Assembly: GCA_902482195.1 (NCBI GenBank)
Contig: CABSZQ010000040.1
Location: 1-8,229 of the forward strand
Length of the DNA stretch: 8,229 nucleotides
Reading direction: 5' to 3'
Source of the DNA: an uncultured Haemophilus sp.
GTDB lineage: Bacteria; Pseudomonadota; Gammaproteobacteria; Enterobacterales; Pasteurellaceae
Shown here: positions 1 through 6,187 of the stretch, piece by piece
Numbering within the stretch: position 1 is the stretch's first letter
Layout: each line of letters starts with the position of its first letter
The notes under the pieces: generated by a model
What the model was told of the DNA's origin: nothing
Seen by the model: the letters and a program-made list of their open reading frames with translations, nothing else
Databases searched by the model: none
Made by a program: the position numbers and the translations under genes

Positions 1-481
1 GAATCACTGAACGGGAAAAATATAAAACGTAGCCATCTTTATCCGTAACGACTTTCACGGCATTTGGATTAAATAACTCTTCCGCTTCATGAATTTTTAC
101 CGCAAGCGTTGCCATATTCACGTTAAATTTCGCTAAATTCTCTGCTACTTGGCTCACAATAACAGGCGGAATTAACGGCTCATCTCCTTGGATGTTTACA
201 ATGATTTCATCGTCAGCAATACCAAGCTTACTTACTACTTCCGCTAAACGCTCTGTACCGGAATTATGCGCTTCTGATGTCATACACACTTCTGCCCCAA
301 AAGCTTTTGCTGCCTTTTCAACTTGTTCGTTATCTGTCGCGATAATCACTCGGCTCGCACCTGATTGTTGGGCTTTTTCAAAAACATGTTGAATCATGGG
401 TTTACCGGCAATATCGGCTAGAGGTTTACCCGGTAAGCGGCTTGATGCAAAACGAGCAGGGATAATAACTGTAAATGACAT
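1..481 (-). CDS. kdsB: 3-deoxy-manno-octulosonate cytidylyltransferase (CMP-Kdo synthetase), C-terminus cut by window edge
   Basis: KdsB joins Kdo to CMP using CTP, giving the activated sugar that WaaA adds to lipid A; it acts in the cytoplasm. The first 160 residues are visible, from ATG at 481, and the family is about 250 residues, so roughly 90 are missing beyond base 1. The N-terminus [20 protein letters not shown] is the nucleotide-binding loop of the family. QGDEP (residues 98-102) is the conserved CTP/metal-binding motif, with [10 protein letters not shown] around 73-82 and YFSRSVI at 154-160, just where the fragment ends. The match to E. coli KdsB, recalled from memory, is nearly residue for residue. 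AGGA eight bases before the start overlaps the stop region of the preceding small gene, only 9 bases away, so the two are probably translationally coupled. It is the last visible gene of the comEC-msbA-lpxK operon. Nothing odd is seen in the visible part. Confidence 0.96.
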   Translation of the reverse strand, partial: MSFTVIIPARFASSRLPGKPLADIAGKPMIQHVFEKAQQSGASRVIIATDNEQVEKAAKAFGAEVCMTSEAHNSGTERLAEVVSKLGIADDEIIVNIQGDEPLIPPVIVSQVAENLAKFNVNMATLAVKIHEAEELFNPNAVKVVTDKDGYVLYFSRSVI

Positions 482-490
482 AAGTATTCC

Positions 491-670
491 TTATTCTTTC
501 AATGTTTCGGCTTTTTCTGCCAACAATACCGGCACGCCGTGTTCAATAGGATACGCCACTTGCTCAAAAGGGCAAATGAGCCGTTGATTTTCTTGATCGT
601 ATTTCAATCTTGCCAAACATCTCGGGCAAGCGATCACGTCTAATAATCGAGGATTAAGTTTTTCACGCAT
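491..670 (-). CDS. small CPxC zinc-ribbon protein, Trm112/YcaR (UPF0434) family
   Basis: This 59-residue protein begins MREKLNPRLLDVIACPRC and ends AEKAETLKE. It resembles E. coli YcaR, which has about the same length and sits in the same place beside kdsB. Cys15 and Cys18 form a CPxC knuckle and Cys33 lies in LICPF; E. coli YcaR has the same three-cysteine layout. The segment AYPIEHGVPVLL (39-50) is the typical family ending. Trm112 proteins of eukaryotes and archaea are small partners that activate methyltransferases; the bacterial role is not established and I do not assign one. The start at 670 is 17 bases after the lpxK stop, with a GAGTG-like ribosome site, and the stop is 9 bases before kdsB, so it is embedded in the lipopolysaccharide operon. 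Its short length makes it easy to miss in automatic gene calling. Confidence 0.9.
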   Translation of the reverse strand: MREKLNPRLLDVIACPRCLARLKYDQENQRLICPFEQVAYPIEHGVPVLLAEKAETLKE

Positions 671-687
671 ATTTCACTCGAATAGAG

Positions 688-1668
688 TTAAACCAAATGA
701 CGAATTTTTTGCCACAATTGTGGAAGTTTTTGGCCTTGGTTTTCAGCCTCAACAATCTCCGCATCAACTGGAACATACCACCAATTCTCTTTAGCAAAAG
801 CTTGGCATTTTACGGCATCCTTTTCGGTCATAAAGAGCGGTTGGTTTTCAGCGAGTTTTTCTAATAATTGCGGCTCAAAATGTTGATGATCGTGAAAAGC
901 TTTCGTCTTGGCTAAACGAATATTTAAATTTTCCAACATCGTGAAAAAACGTTGAGGATTGCCAATTCCCGCAATGGCTGAACCTTGGGTAAACTCACTT
1001 AGCAAGCGTTTTTCTGCTGTCACTAAATTAATCGCATAGTGAGGAACTAACGTCATAATGGCATCAGAATAAGCATTTTTTCCGCCATTAGTAATCACAA
1101 AGTCCACACTTTTTAAACGACTTGGCAATTCACGTAAAGGCCCAGCGGGTAATACAAAGCCGTTCCCTAAAGCACGTTCTGCGTCCATCACCACAATTTC
1201 AATATCACGTTGCAACTTATAATGTTGTAATCCATCATCCGAAATAATCAGATCGCAATCCTGTGTTTTCAAAAGTAATTCAATAGCTTGTTGACGATTC
1301 GGTGAAATCACCACAGGTACACCTGTTCTTTTTGCAATTAAAACGGGTTCATCGCCCCCTTGAACAGGGTCTGTTTCAGGTGTGACAAGTAAAGGATAGG
1401 TTTTAGATTGGCTACCATAGCCACGAGAAATCACGCCTACACGTAATCCTTGTTTTTGTAACTCTTCAACTAACCAAACAACGACAGGGGTTTTACCATT
1501 TCCACCCACAGAAAGATTACCAACAATAATGACCGGTTTCGGAGATTTATAAGAAGATAAGATATTCAGAGAAAATAGTGCTCGGCGAATTTGGCTAATC
1601 AACCAAAATAGCAGTGAAAAAGGAAGAAGCAACCAAGCAAGCTTTGAATTAGAGTACCAAAAAGGCAT
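688..1668 (-). CDS. lpxK: tetraacyldisaccharide 4'-kinase (lipid A 4'-kinase)
   Basis: LpxK phosphorylates the 4' position of the tetraacyldisaccharide 1-phosphate precursor, giving lipid IVA, the sixth step of the Raetz pathway. It works on the cytoplasmic face of the inner membrane. The product is 326 residues, the usual length (E. coli 328). A single hydrophobic N-terminal helix lies at about residues 10-28. The P-loop is GGNGKTP (55-61), with Lys59 and Thr60 in the ATP site. SRGYG (81-85), DDGLQH (144-149) and LPAGPLRE (173-180) are further conserved family motifs, and MTEKDAVKC near 280-288 is the typical C-terminal block. The start at 1668 has AGGA about nine bases upstream and aligns with the E. 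coli N-terminus. It follows msbA by 53 bases that contain a GC-rich hairpin, and precedes the CPxC gene by 17 bases. Confidence 0.97.
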   Translation of the reverse strand: MPFWYSNSKLAWLLLPFSLLFWLISQIRRALFSLNILSSYKSPKPVIIVGNLSVGGNGKTPVVVWLVEELQKQGLRVGVISRGYGSQSKTYPLLVTPETDPVQGGDEPVLIAKRTGVPVVISPNRQQAIELLLKTQDCDLIISDDGLQHYKLQRDIEIVVMDAERALGNGFVLPAGPLRELPSRLKSVDFVITNGGKNAYSDAIMTLVPHYAINLVTAEKRLLSEFTQGSAIAGIGNPQRFFTMLENLNIRLAKTKAFHDHQHFEPQLLEKLAENQPLFMTEKDAVKCQAFAKENWWYVPVDAEIVEAENQGQKLPQLWQKIRHLV

Positions 1669-1691
1669 TTCATTTGTCCTATATTGATTTT

Positions 1692-1713
1692 GGGCGAACT
1701 CATTGGTTCGCCC
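1692..1713 (-). other. intercistronic stem-loop between msbA and lpxK
   Basis: GGGCGAAC (1692-1699) and GTTCGCCC (1706-1713) pair perfectly over 8 bp with a 6-base loop. In the operon's direction of transcription the hairpin is followed by AAAATCAAT, not by a T-run, so it does not look like an intrinsic terminator for the msbA-lpxK transcript. The other strand reads TTATTATTTTAT after the stem, so it could stop antisense transcription. A role as an RNA processing or stability element between the two cistrons is inference. Confidence 0.6.
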
Positions 1714-1721
1714 TTATTATT

Positions 1722-3470
1722 TTATCCGCTAAACTGCATACTGTGTAATTGTTTATACGCACCATCAAGCGCTAATAAATCTTGATGCGTGCCGCGCTCT
1801 TTAATTTCACCATGTTCAATGACTAAGATTTCATCGGCATTTTCAATGGTTGATAAACGATGGGCGATAACCAATACCGTACGATCTTTCTTCAGTTCTT
1901 CTAATGCGGACTGGATCGCTCGTTCAGATTCGGTATCAAGAGCAGACGTCGCTTCATCTAAAATTAAAACCGGTGAATTACGTAATAACGCACGAGCAAT
2001 GGCTAAACGCTGACGTTGACCACCAGAAAGACTTGCGCCATTCTCACCAATAACGGTATCAAAACCTTGTGGAAGTTTCTCGATAAACTCTAGGGCATAA
2101 GCCGCTTTTGCTGCTTCGATAATTTGCTCACGGCTGTATTTATCTTCTGCCGCATAGGCGATATTATTGGCAATCGTATCATTAAATAAATGCACTTGTT
2201 GAGAAACAACAGAACAATTCTCACGTAAATTAGATAAACGATAATCTTGAATTCTCACGCCATCTAATAAAATCTCACCTTCATCAATATCGTAGAAACG
2301 CGTCACTAAATTGGCAATGGTTGATTTACCCGAACCTGAACGCCCCACTAATGCCACGGTTTTGCCTGCAGGCACATAGAAAGAGATATTATTTAAGGCT
2401 TTCTCTTCTTTACCCTCATAGGCAAAACTCACATTTTTAAATTCTAAATCACCTTTTGCGGGTTCGGCTTTATACGTACCATTATCTTTTTCAGTCTCTA
2501 AATCTAAGATCGCAAACAATGTCTGACAAGCCGCCATGCCTCGTTGGAATTGTGAGTTTACATTCGTCAAGGATTTTAACGGACGCATCATCGCTAACAT
2601 AGAAGAAAAAACTACCGTGAAAGAACCCGCAGTTAAATTATCATCAGCAATTAATGGTGTCGTTGCTAAATAAAGCACTGCTGCCAACGCCAAAGAAGCA
2701 ATCACTTGCACAACTGGATCTGAAATTGCATCAGCAGTTACCATCTTCATACCTTTACGACGCATATCGTTACTGACTTTATCGAAACGCTCTTCCTCCA
2801 CTAATTGCCCACCAAAAGAAAGCACTACCTTATGCCCTTTCAGCATTTGTTCCGTCGCAGAGGTTAATTCCCCCATGGAATCTTGCATATTTTTACTGAG
2901 CTTACGGAAAATCTTAGATACCATGCGAATCAGTACTGCAATAATCGGGCCAATCACAAAAAGCACAAGTGTTAATTCCCAACTGGTATAGAACATCACA
3001 ACAAGCAACGAAATTAAATAGGCTCCTTCGCGAACAATCGTCACTAATGAACTAGATGAAGAGTTAGCAATCATTTCTGAGTCGTAAGTAATACGAGAAA
3101 GTAATTTTCCTGTTGAATTACGATCAAAAAAGCTCACTGGCATAAACATTAAATGTTTAAACAAACGGCGGCGCATAATCATCACTACTTTACCGGATAC
3201 CCACGCTAGGCAATAAGTAGAGACAAAGTTGGTCACCCCACGCAATATAATCATACCAACGACAACAAATGCCATCATTTTCAAGAAAGAATGATCGGCT
3301 TTTCCGAAACCATCATCAAGCAAAGGCTTAAGCATATAAATCAAACCTGAATCTGCTAAAGCATTAAAAATTAAAGCAAAAGCGGCGACTAATAAGCCTG
3401 ATTTAAACGGTGAAATCATCGGCCATAAACGCTTAAAAGTTTGTGTGGTTGAGAAATCTTTATCTTGCAT
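1722..3470 (-). CDS. msbA: lipid A export ABC transporter, permease/ATP-binding protein
   Basis: MsbA is the homodimeric inner-membrane ABC exporter that flips lipid A-core from the cytoplasmic to the periplasmic leaflet before LPS transport. The protein has 582 residues, the same length as E. coli MsbA. An N-terminal six-helix transmembrane domain covers about residues 20-310. The nucleotide-binding domain follows: Walker [10 protein letters not shown] (376-384, Lys382), Q-loop Gln424 in VVSQQVHLF, signature LSGGQ (481-485), Walker B VLILDE (501-506, catalytic Glu506) and switch His537 in VIAHR. All catalytic positions are present and fall at the E. coli numbering. The ribosome site is weak (AAGA about nine bases upstream). 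A candidate own promoter lies in the 52-base gap after comEC, which would keep this essential gene expressed when competence is off. Confidence 0.98.
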   Translation of the reverse strand: MQDKDFSTTQTFKRLWPMISPFKSGLLVAAFALIFNALADSGLIYMLKPLLDDGFGKADHSFLKMMAFVVVGMIILRGVTNFVSTYCLAWVSGKVVMIMRRRLFKHLMFMPVSFFDRNSTGKLLSRITYDSEMIANSSSSSLVTIVREGAYLISLLVVMFYTSWELTLVLFVIGPIIAVLIRMVSKIFRKLSKNMQDSMGELTSATEQMLKGHKVVLSFGGQLVEEERFDKVSNDMRRKGMKMVTADAISDPVVQVIASLALAAVLYLATTPLIADDNLTAGSFTVVFSSMLAMMRPLKSLTNVNSQFQRGMAACQTLFAILDLETEKDNGTYKAEPAKGDLEFKNVSFAYEGKEEKALNNISFYVPAGKTVALVGRSGSGKSTIANLVTRFYDIDEGEILLDGVRIQDYRLSNLRENCSVVSQQVHLFNDTIANNIAYAAEDKYSREQIIEAAKAAYALEFIEKLPQGFDTVIGENGASLSGGQRQRLAIARALLRNSPVLILDEATSALDTESERAIQSALEELKKDRTVLVIAHRLSTIENADEILVIEHGEIKERGTHQDLLALDGAYKQLHSMQFSG

Positions 3471-3512
3471 AGTTTGTTCTTACATCACATTGTCTTAATA
3501 AAAATTGGCTGC

Positions 3513-3542
3513 ATTGTACCTGTTATTTCGGGGATAATCCAA
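3513..3542 (-). promoter_or_regulatory. candidate sigma-70 promoter for msbA-lpxK-kdsB
   Basis: On the minus strand, TTGGAT (3542-3537) is followed after 18 bases by TACAAT (3518-3513). The -10 matches consensus at 5 of 6 positions and the -35 at 3 of 6. Transcription would begin near 3506, about 36 bases before the msbA ATG. The -35 overlaps the end of comEC. An essential gene placed behind a competence-controlled gene needs such a promoter, but the assignment is inferred from sequence alone. Confidence 0.4.
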
Positions 3543-5925
3543 TTACACGGGCAAACCAAGGTGAAAAATCTCCTCTCGCCTTTTCAATTTCAATGCCCTT
3601 TTCAGTAAAATTTAACCTTATATGACCTGAAATAGCGGTATTTTCGACCGCACTTTGATAACGATTTAACCGTTCAATCACGGTTGGATGAGGAAAATTC
3701 CACGCATTCCATCGTCCACTTGAAATTAAGGCAAGATCAGGTTTCGTCAGAGCCAATAAAAACTCGCCTGTTGAAGTTTTACTACCATGATGCCCCACTT
3801 GTAACACATTAATTTTGCCTATGTTTTCAGCAAATGCTCTTTCTGTCGCCACATCCGCATCACCGGTTAAAAGGATCTTGTACTGTCCATCTGTTAGTAA
3901 AATTACGCAAGATTGCGGATTCTCCGCTCTATCTGTTATTTGCGTTGGTGAAAGAACTTTAAAATCAAGTCCTCGCCACAGCCATTGTTTCCCCTGAAGA
4001 CAAAAAGTGCGGTGCGTTTCGCCGTAGTTTTTACGAGAAGGTGTAATCAGTTCAATGTCTCGGTATGCGGCTAAAATCGCTTTAGCACCACCTGAATGAT
4101 CGTTATCATCATGGCTTAAAATCAAAGTTTCAAGCTCAATGCCTTCCCGTTGAAGATAAGGTAATATTTCCAATTCTGCCATGGAAGATGCCCCTATTCC
4201 ATTCTGCCAAGCAGGCCCTGTGTCATACAACACGCCTTTCCCCTCTTTCACAATTAAGGTTGCTAAACCTTGTCCCACATCTAAGGTATCTAGCTGCCAT
4301 TTGGGTTTCGTGAAATATCGATATCCTAGCGTACTCATACAAATACTAAAAATAAGAATTATGCCCAATAGCGCTTGTTTATACTCTTTTGCCGATAAGA
4401 TTTTTGTATGATTTAACGTGAAAAAGCGACTCGATTTTAACGGTGTATTTTTTGTTTGAGCTTGAGATGCAAAATACAATCTACTTAACATTCCGCCAAA
4501 AATAAGGCTTAAAAGTGCGGTCAGAATAAGAGATAAATTAATTGAAATCGGCACATATGAGCCTTGGAAAACACGGAGACATTGTGTAATACCTTGAGCA
4601 ATCGCATTTGAAAAATACCAAGAAGAAAATGCACCATTCGTTAACACCGCAAAGAGAATCAAGGGTACAAGTAAGAAGCTATACAAGGGCACTGCAATTA
4701 AATTTGCTAAGAACCCATTTAATGCCAAGCCATTAAAAAAGAAAAGCTGAATAGGTGTGAATAAAATCAACAAACCAATCTGCAAATGAAACAATCCTAA
4801 AATCCACCGCACTTTGCGGGATAATTTTTGATGTTGCCATTCAATGATTGATAAGGGAACATATCGGTACCATACAATCAAACAGGTAACAGCACCAACT
4901 GAAAGCCAAAAGCTAACCGAAAGTGGCATAAGCGGATCACAAAAAAGCAAAAATGCCACCACCAAACACAGCATTTGCGAAGGCGTGTAATATCGTCGAG
5001 AACATTGAAGGATTGCAATAAAAAGCAATGCCATCATTGCACGAAAGGTCGGTAAACTAAATCCGGCTAAATAGGCATAACCTAAAGCAATCAACACACC
5101 AAAGCAAAGCGGAAACCAGGGCGAAATAACGCGTGTAGGCAGTGCAAATTGCAAAAATCGAGCAAAGAAAAATCCTATCCCCATTGCTAAACCGATATGG
5201 AGTCCTGAAATAGCAATCAAATGTGCTGTATTCGTTTGCTGATAAATCAGCCACGTTTTATTATCCAACCAAGCTCGCTCACCGAATGCCAATGCGATAA
5301 GTAAACCTTGTAAAGAAAGCCCTTCCGTCTGTTTGAGACTATTCTGTAGAAAATCTGTGCGATAAGAAAAATCTTCACTCATTTTGACCGCACTTTTCAC
5401 ATTCCCTACGGCAATAATTCTTTTGGAAAAATACCATTGCTGTCGATCAAATCCCCCATGGTTTAATCTCGCCGAAATAGGGCGAAGCTTTACATCCGCC
5501 CGCCAAATTTCCCCTAACTGTGGCTTTTCTGGTGCTTTCCAATTAATAAAAATTTGTTGTGCTTTTCTATCAAATAAAGACGTTGTTGCAACCAACGTTT
5601 GATAATCTTGTTGATGAAGAATTTCTGAGATATAAAGATCTAAGGTGATTTTATTTGGTAAACTTGAAATTTTCTCTGCTTGTCCCAATAACGATAAAGC
5701 GGGTGAATGTGCATAAGCTAAAGTAATCAAAAACAAGATACCGCTCATAAAAAAATTTCTGGCTTTAAAATAATTGAACCAATGGAAACAAAGTGCGGTC
5801 ATAACCAACATTAAAATGCTCAGCCCAGCCTGTTGCCAACTGAACAGTAAAAAATCTGGTACGACAAGCAAGGATAAGGCTGAGACAATGAGCATCATGC
5901 ACAGTTGAAATAGCGTGATTTTCAT
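3523..5925 (-). CDS. comEC: ComEC/Rec2 competence DNA-internalisation channel protein
   Basis: ComEC (Rec2 in Haemophilus) is the inner-membrane channel that carries transforming single-stranded DNA into the cytoplasm. The 800-residue protein has three parts. The N-terminal region (about 1-200) has membrane segments and a soluble DUF4131-like part, including LNHGGFDRQQWYF near 154-166. The central Competence domain (about 200-480) has many membrane helices and the conserved HLIAISGLHIGL (235-246). After a further helix near 516-534 comes a metallo-beta-lactamase-like domain (about 544-775) with LDVGQG, SHDDNDHSGG (metal ligands in HDDNDH, 605-610), LLTGDAD (685-691) and GHHGS (711-715). The frame is intact and the metal motif is complete. 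The ATG at 5925 is the only possible start because an in-frame TAA lies five codons upstream; there is no clear Shine-Dalgarno. It heads the operon with msbA and lies 75 bases downstream of a CRP-S site. It contains six uptake sequences. Confidence 0.97.
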   Translation of the reverse strand: MKITLFQLCMMLIVSALSLLVVPDFLLFSWQQAGLSILMLVMTALCFHWFNYFKARNFFMSGILFLITLAYAHSPALSLLGQAEKISSLPNKITLDLYISEILHQQDYQTLVATTSLFDRKAQQIFINWKAPEKPQLGEIWRADVKLRPISARLNHGGFDRQQWYFSKRIIAVGNVKSAVKMSEDFSYRTDFLQNSLKQTEGLSLQGLLIALAFGERAWLDNKTWLIYQQTNTAHLIAISGLHIGLAMGIGFFFARFLQFALPTRVISPWFPLCFGVLIALGYAYLAGFSLPTFRAMMALLFIAILQCSRRYYTPSQMLCLVVAFLLFCDPLMPLSVSFWLSVGAVTCLIVWYRYVPLSIIEWQHQKLSRKVRWILGLFHLQIGLLILFTPIQLFFFNGLALNGFLANLIAVPLYSFLLVPLILFAVLTNGAFSSWYFSNAIAQGITQCLRVFQGSYVPISINLSLILTALLSLIFGGMLSRLYFASQAQTKNTPLKSSRFFTLNHTKILSAKEYKQALLGIILIFSICMSTLGYRYFTKPKWQLDTLDVGQGLATLIVKEGKGVLYDTGPAWQNGIGASSMAELEILPYLQREGIELETLILSHDDNDHSGGAKAILAAYRDIELITPSRKNYGETHRTFCLQGKQWLWRGLDFKVLSPTQITDRAENPQSCVILLTDGQYKILLTGDADVATERAFAENIGKINVLQVGHHGSKTSTGEFLLALTKPDLALISSGRWNAWNFPHPTVIERLNRYQSAVENTAISGHIRLNFTEKGIEIEKARGDFSPWFARVIGLSPK
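3647..3655 (-). repeat. DNA uptake signal sequence (Hin USS core)
   Basis: Exact 9-base core AAGTGCGGT read on the minus strand, within the C-terminal metallo-beta-lactamase part of comEC, where it encodes part of QSAVE. The A/T-rich GAAAATA follows, as expected for a functional uptake sequence. Confidence 0.92.
4005..4013 (+). repeat. DNA uptake signal sequence (Hin USS core)
   Basis: Exact core AAGTGCGGT on the plus strand inside comEC, where the coding strand reads its complement as part of HRTFC. Confidence 0.9.
4513..4521 (+). repeat. DNA uptake signal sequence (Hin USS core)
   Basis: Exact core AAGTGCGGT on the plus strand inside comEC, in a membrane helix, encoding part of LTALL on the other strand. 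CAGAATAAG follows the core. Confidence 0.92.
4806..4814 (-). repeat. DNA uptake signal sequence (Hin USS core)
   Basis: Exact core AAGTGCGGT on the minus strand inside comEC, encoding part of RKVRW. The bases after the core (GGATTTTAGG) are partly A/T-rich. Confidence 0.9.
5387..5395 (-). repeat. DNA uptake signal sequence (Hin USS), good flanks
   Basis: Exact core AAGTGCGGT on the minus strand inside comEC, encoding part of KSAVK. It is followed by CAAAAT and, one helical turn later, AGATTTTT. This matches the two A/T-rich segments of the extended Haemophilus uptake consensus. Confidence 0.93.
5791..5799 (+). repeat. DNA uptake signal sequence (Hin USS core)
   Basis: Exact core AAGTGCGGT on the plus strand near the 5' end of comEC, read as MTALC on the coding strand. 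It is preceded by AAAC and followed by CATAACCAA. Confidence 0.91.
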
Positions 5926-5967
5926 TTTAAGTGTGATTTATAGCGAGAAAGTAGGCAAACTAGCCTT

Positions 5968-6064
5968 AACCTCACAGATAAGCAAATAAACATACTGTTT
6001 TTTGCGATCACGATCGCAAATTTTAAATTTCCAAGCTAAATTTATTTGCTAAATAGGTGAAGTT
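5968..6064. repeat. imperfect inverted duplication flanking the CRP-S site
   Basis: AGCAAATAAA (5981-5990) and TTTATTTGCT (6041-6050) are exact 10-base inverted copies. Read outward from the centre, each arm continues with a similar segment: GTGAGGTT (5975-5968, minus strand) and GTGAAGTT (6057-6064, plus strand), 7 of 8 alike, after 5 or 6 differing bases. The arms enclose the CRP-S palindrome and face the two divergent genes comEC and dksA. They overlap or lie next to the expected promoter elements on both sides. Function is unknown. Confidence 0.55.
6001..6020 (-). promoter_or_regulatory. CRP-S competence regulatory site for comEC (CRP/Sxy dependent)
   Basis: TTTGCGATCACGATCGCAAA is a 20-base palindrome whose only asymmetry is the central AC. 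It contains TGCGA-N6-TCGCA (6003-6018), which separates CRP-S sites (CRP plus Sxy/TfoX) from ordinary CRP sites (TGTGA-N6-TCACA). From established knowledge, rec2 belongs to the H. influenzae competence regulon controlled through such sites. The centre is 85 bases before the comEC ATG. If CRP sits at -41.5, transcription starts near 5969, with the poor -10 TTATCT (5981-5976) or a shifted TATCTG, fitting an activator-dependent promoter. Confidence 0.88.
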
Positions 6065-6074
6065 CTGCTATTTA
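6046..6074 (+). promoter_or_regulatory. candidate dksA promoter
   Basis: TTGCTA (6046-6051, 4 of 6 to the -35 consensus) is followed after 17 bases by TATTTA (6069-6074), with TG at 6066-6067 as in an extended -10. TTATAT at 6072-6077 is an alternative -10. The bases after it, CGCCC, form a GC-rich discriminator of the kind seen at promoters sensitive to ppGpp and DksA, so autoregulation is conceivable. Transcription would start near 6080, giving a leader of about 105 bases. Confidence 0.35.
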
Positions 6075-6092
6075 TATCGCCCTTAAAATAAC

Positions 6093-6130
6093 TAGGTTCT
6101 TATGTCAGCTATTTTTAGCAATAAGAACTA
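6093..6130 (+). other. stem-loop in the presumed dksA leader
   Basis: GTTCTTAT (6096-6103) pairs with ATAAGAAC (6121-6128). TA (6093-6094) and TA (6129-6130) extend the stem past a bulged G at 6095. Inside the loop, GCTA (6108-6111) pairs with TAGC (6116-6119) around TTTT. The structure is followed by ATCACAAAAAAC rather than a T-run, so it is not a terminator. It ends 57 bases before the dksA ATG and does not cover the ribosome site. It may set mRNA stability or be a protein operator; both are inference. Confidence 0.55.
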
Positions 6131-6187
6131 ATCACAAAAAACAAGACAGGACGTCATTAAATTCTGTACTATTATTAGGAGTTATCA

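Noticed and set aside
192..587. Two plus-strand open frames (192-392 and 396-587).
   Set aside because: They lie antisense to kdsB and the CPxC gene, have no ribosome site and no recognisable domains.
1789..2013. Plus-strand open frame of 74 codons.
   Set aside because: It is antisense to the msbA nucleotide-binding domain, whose motifs on the other strand are complete.
3815..5602. Several 60-76 codon open frames on the plus strand (3815, 4181, 5384) and one on the minus strand at 5057-5254.
   Set aside because: All fall inside intact comEC in other frames; their codons merely mirror the real gene.
5932..5936. TGTGA close to the comEC start as an ordinary CRP site.
   Set aside because: The partner half TCACA at the right spacing is absent; only a half-site is present.
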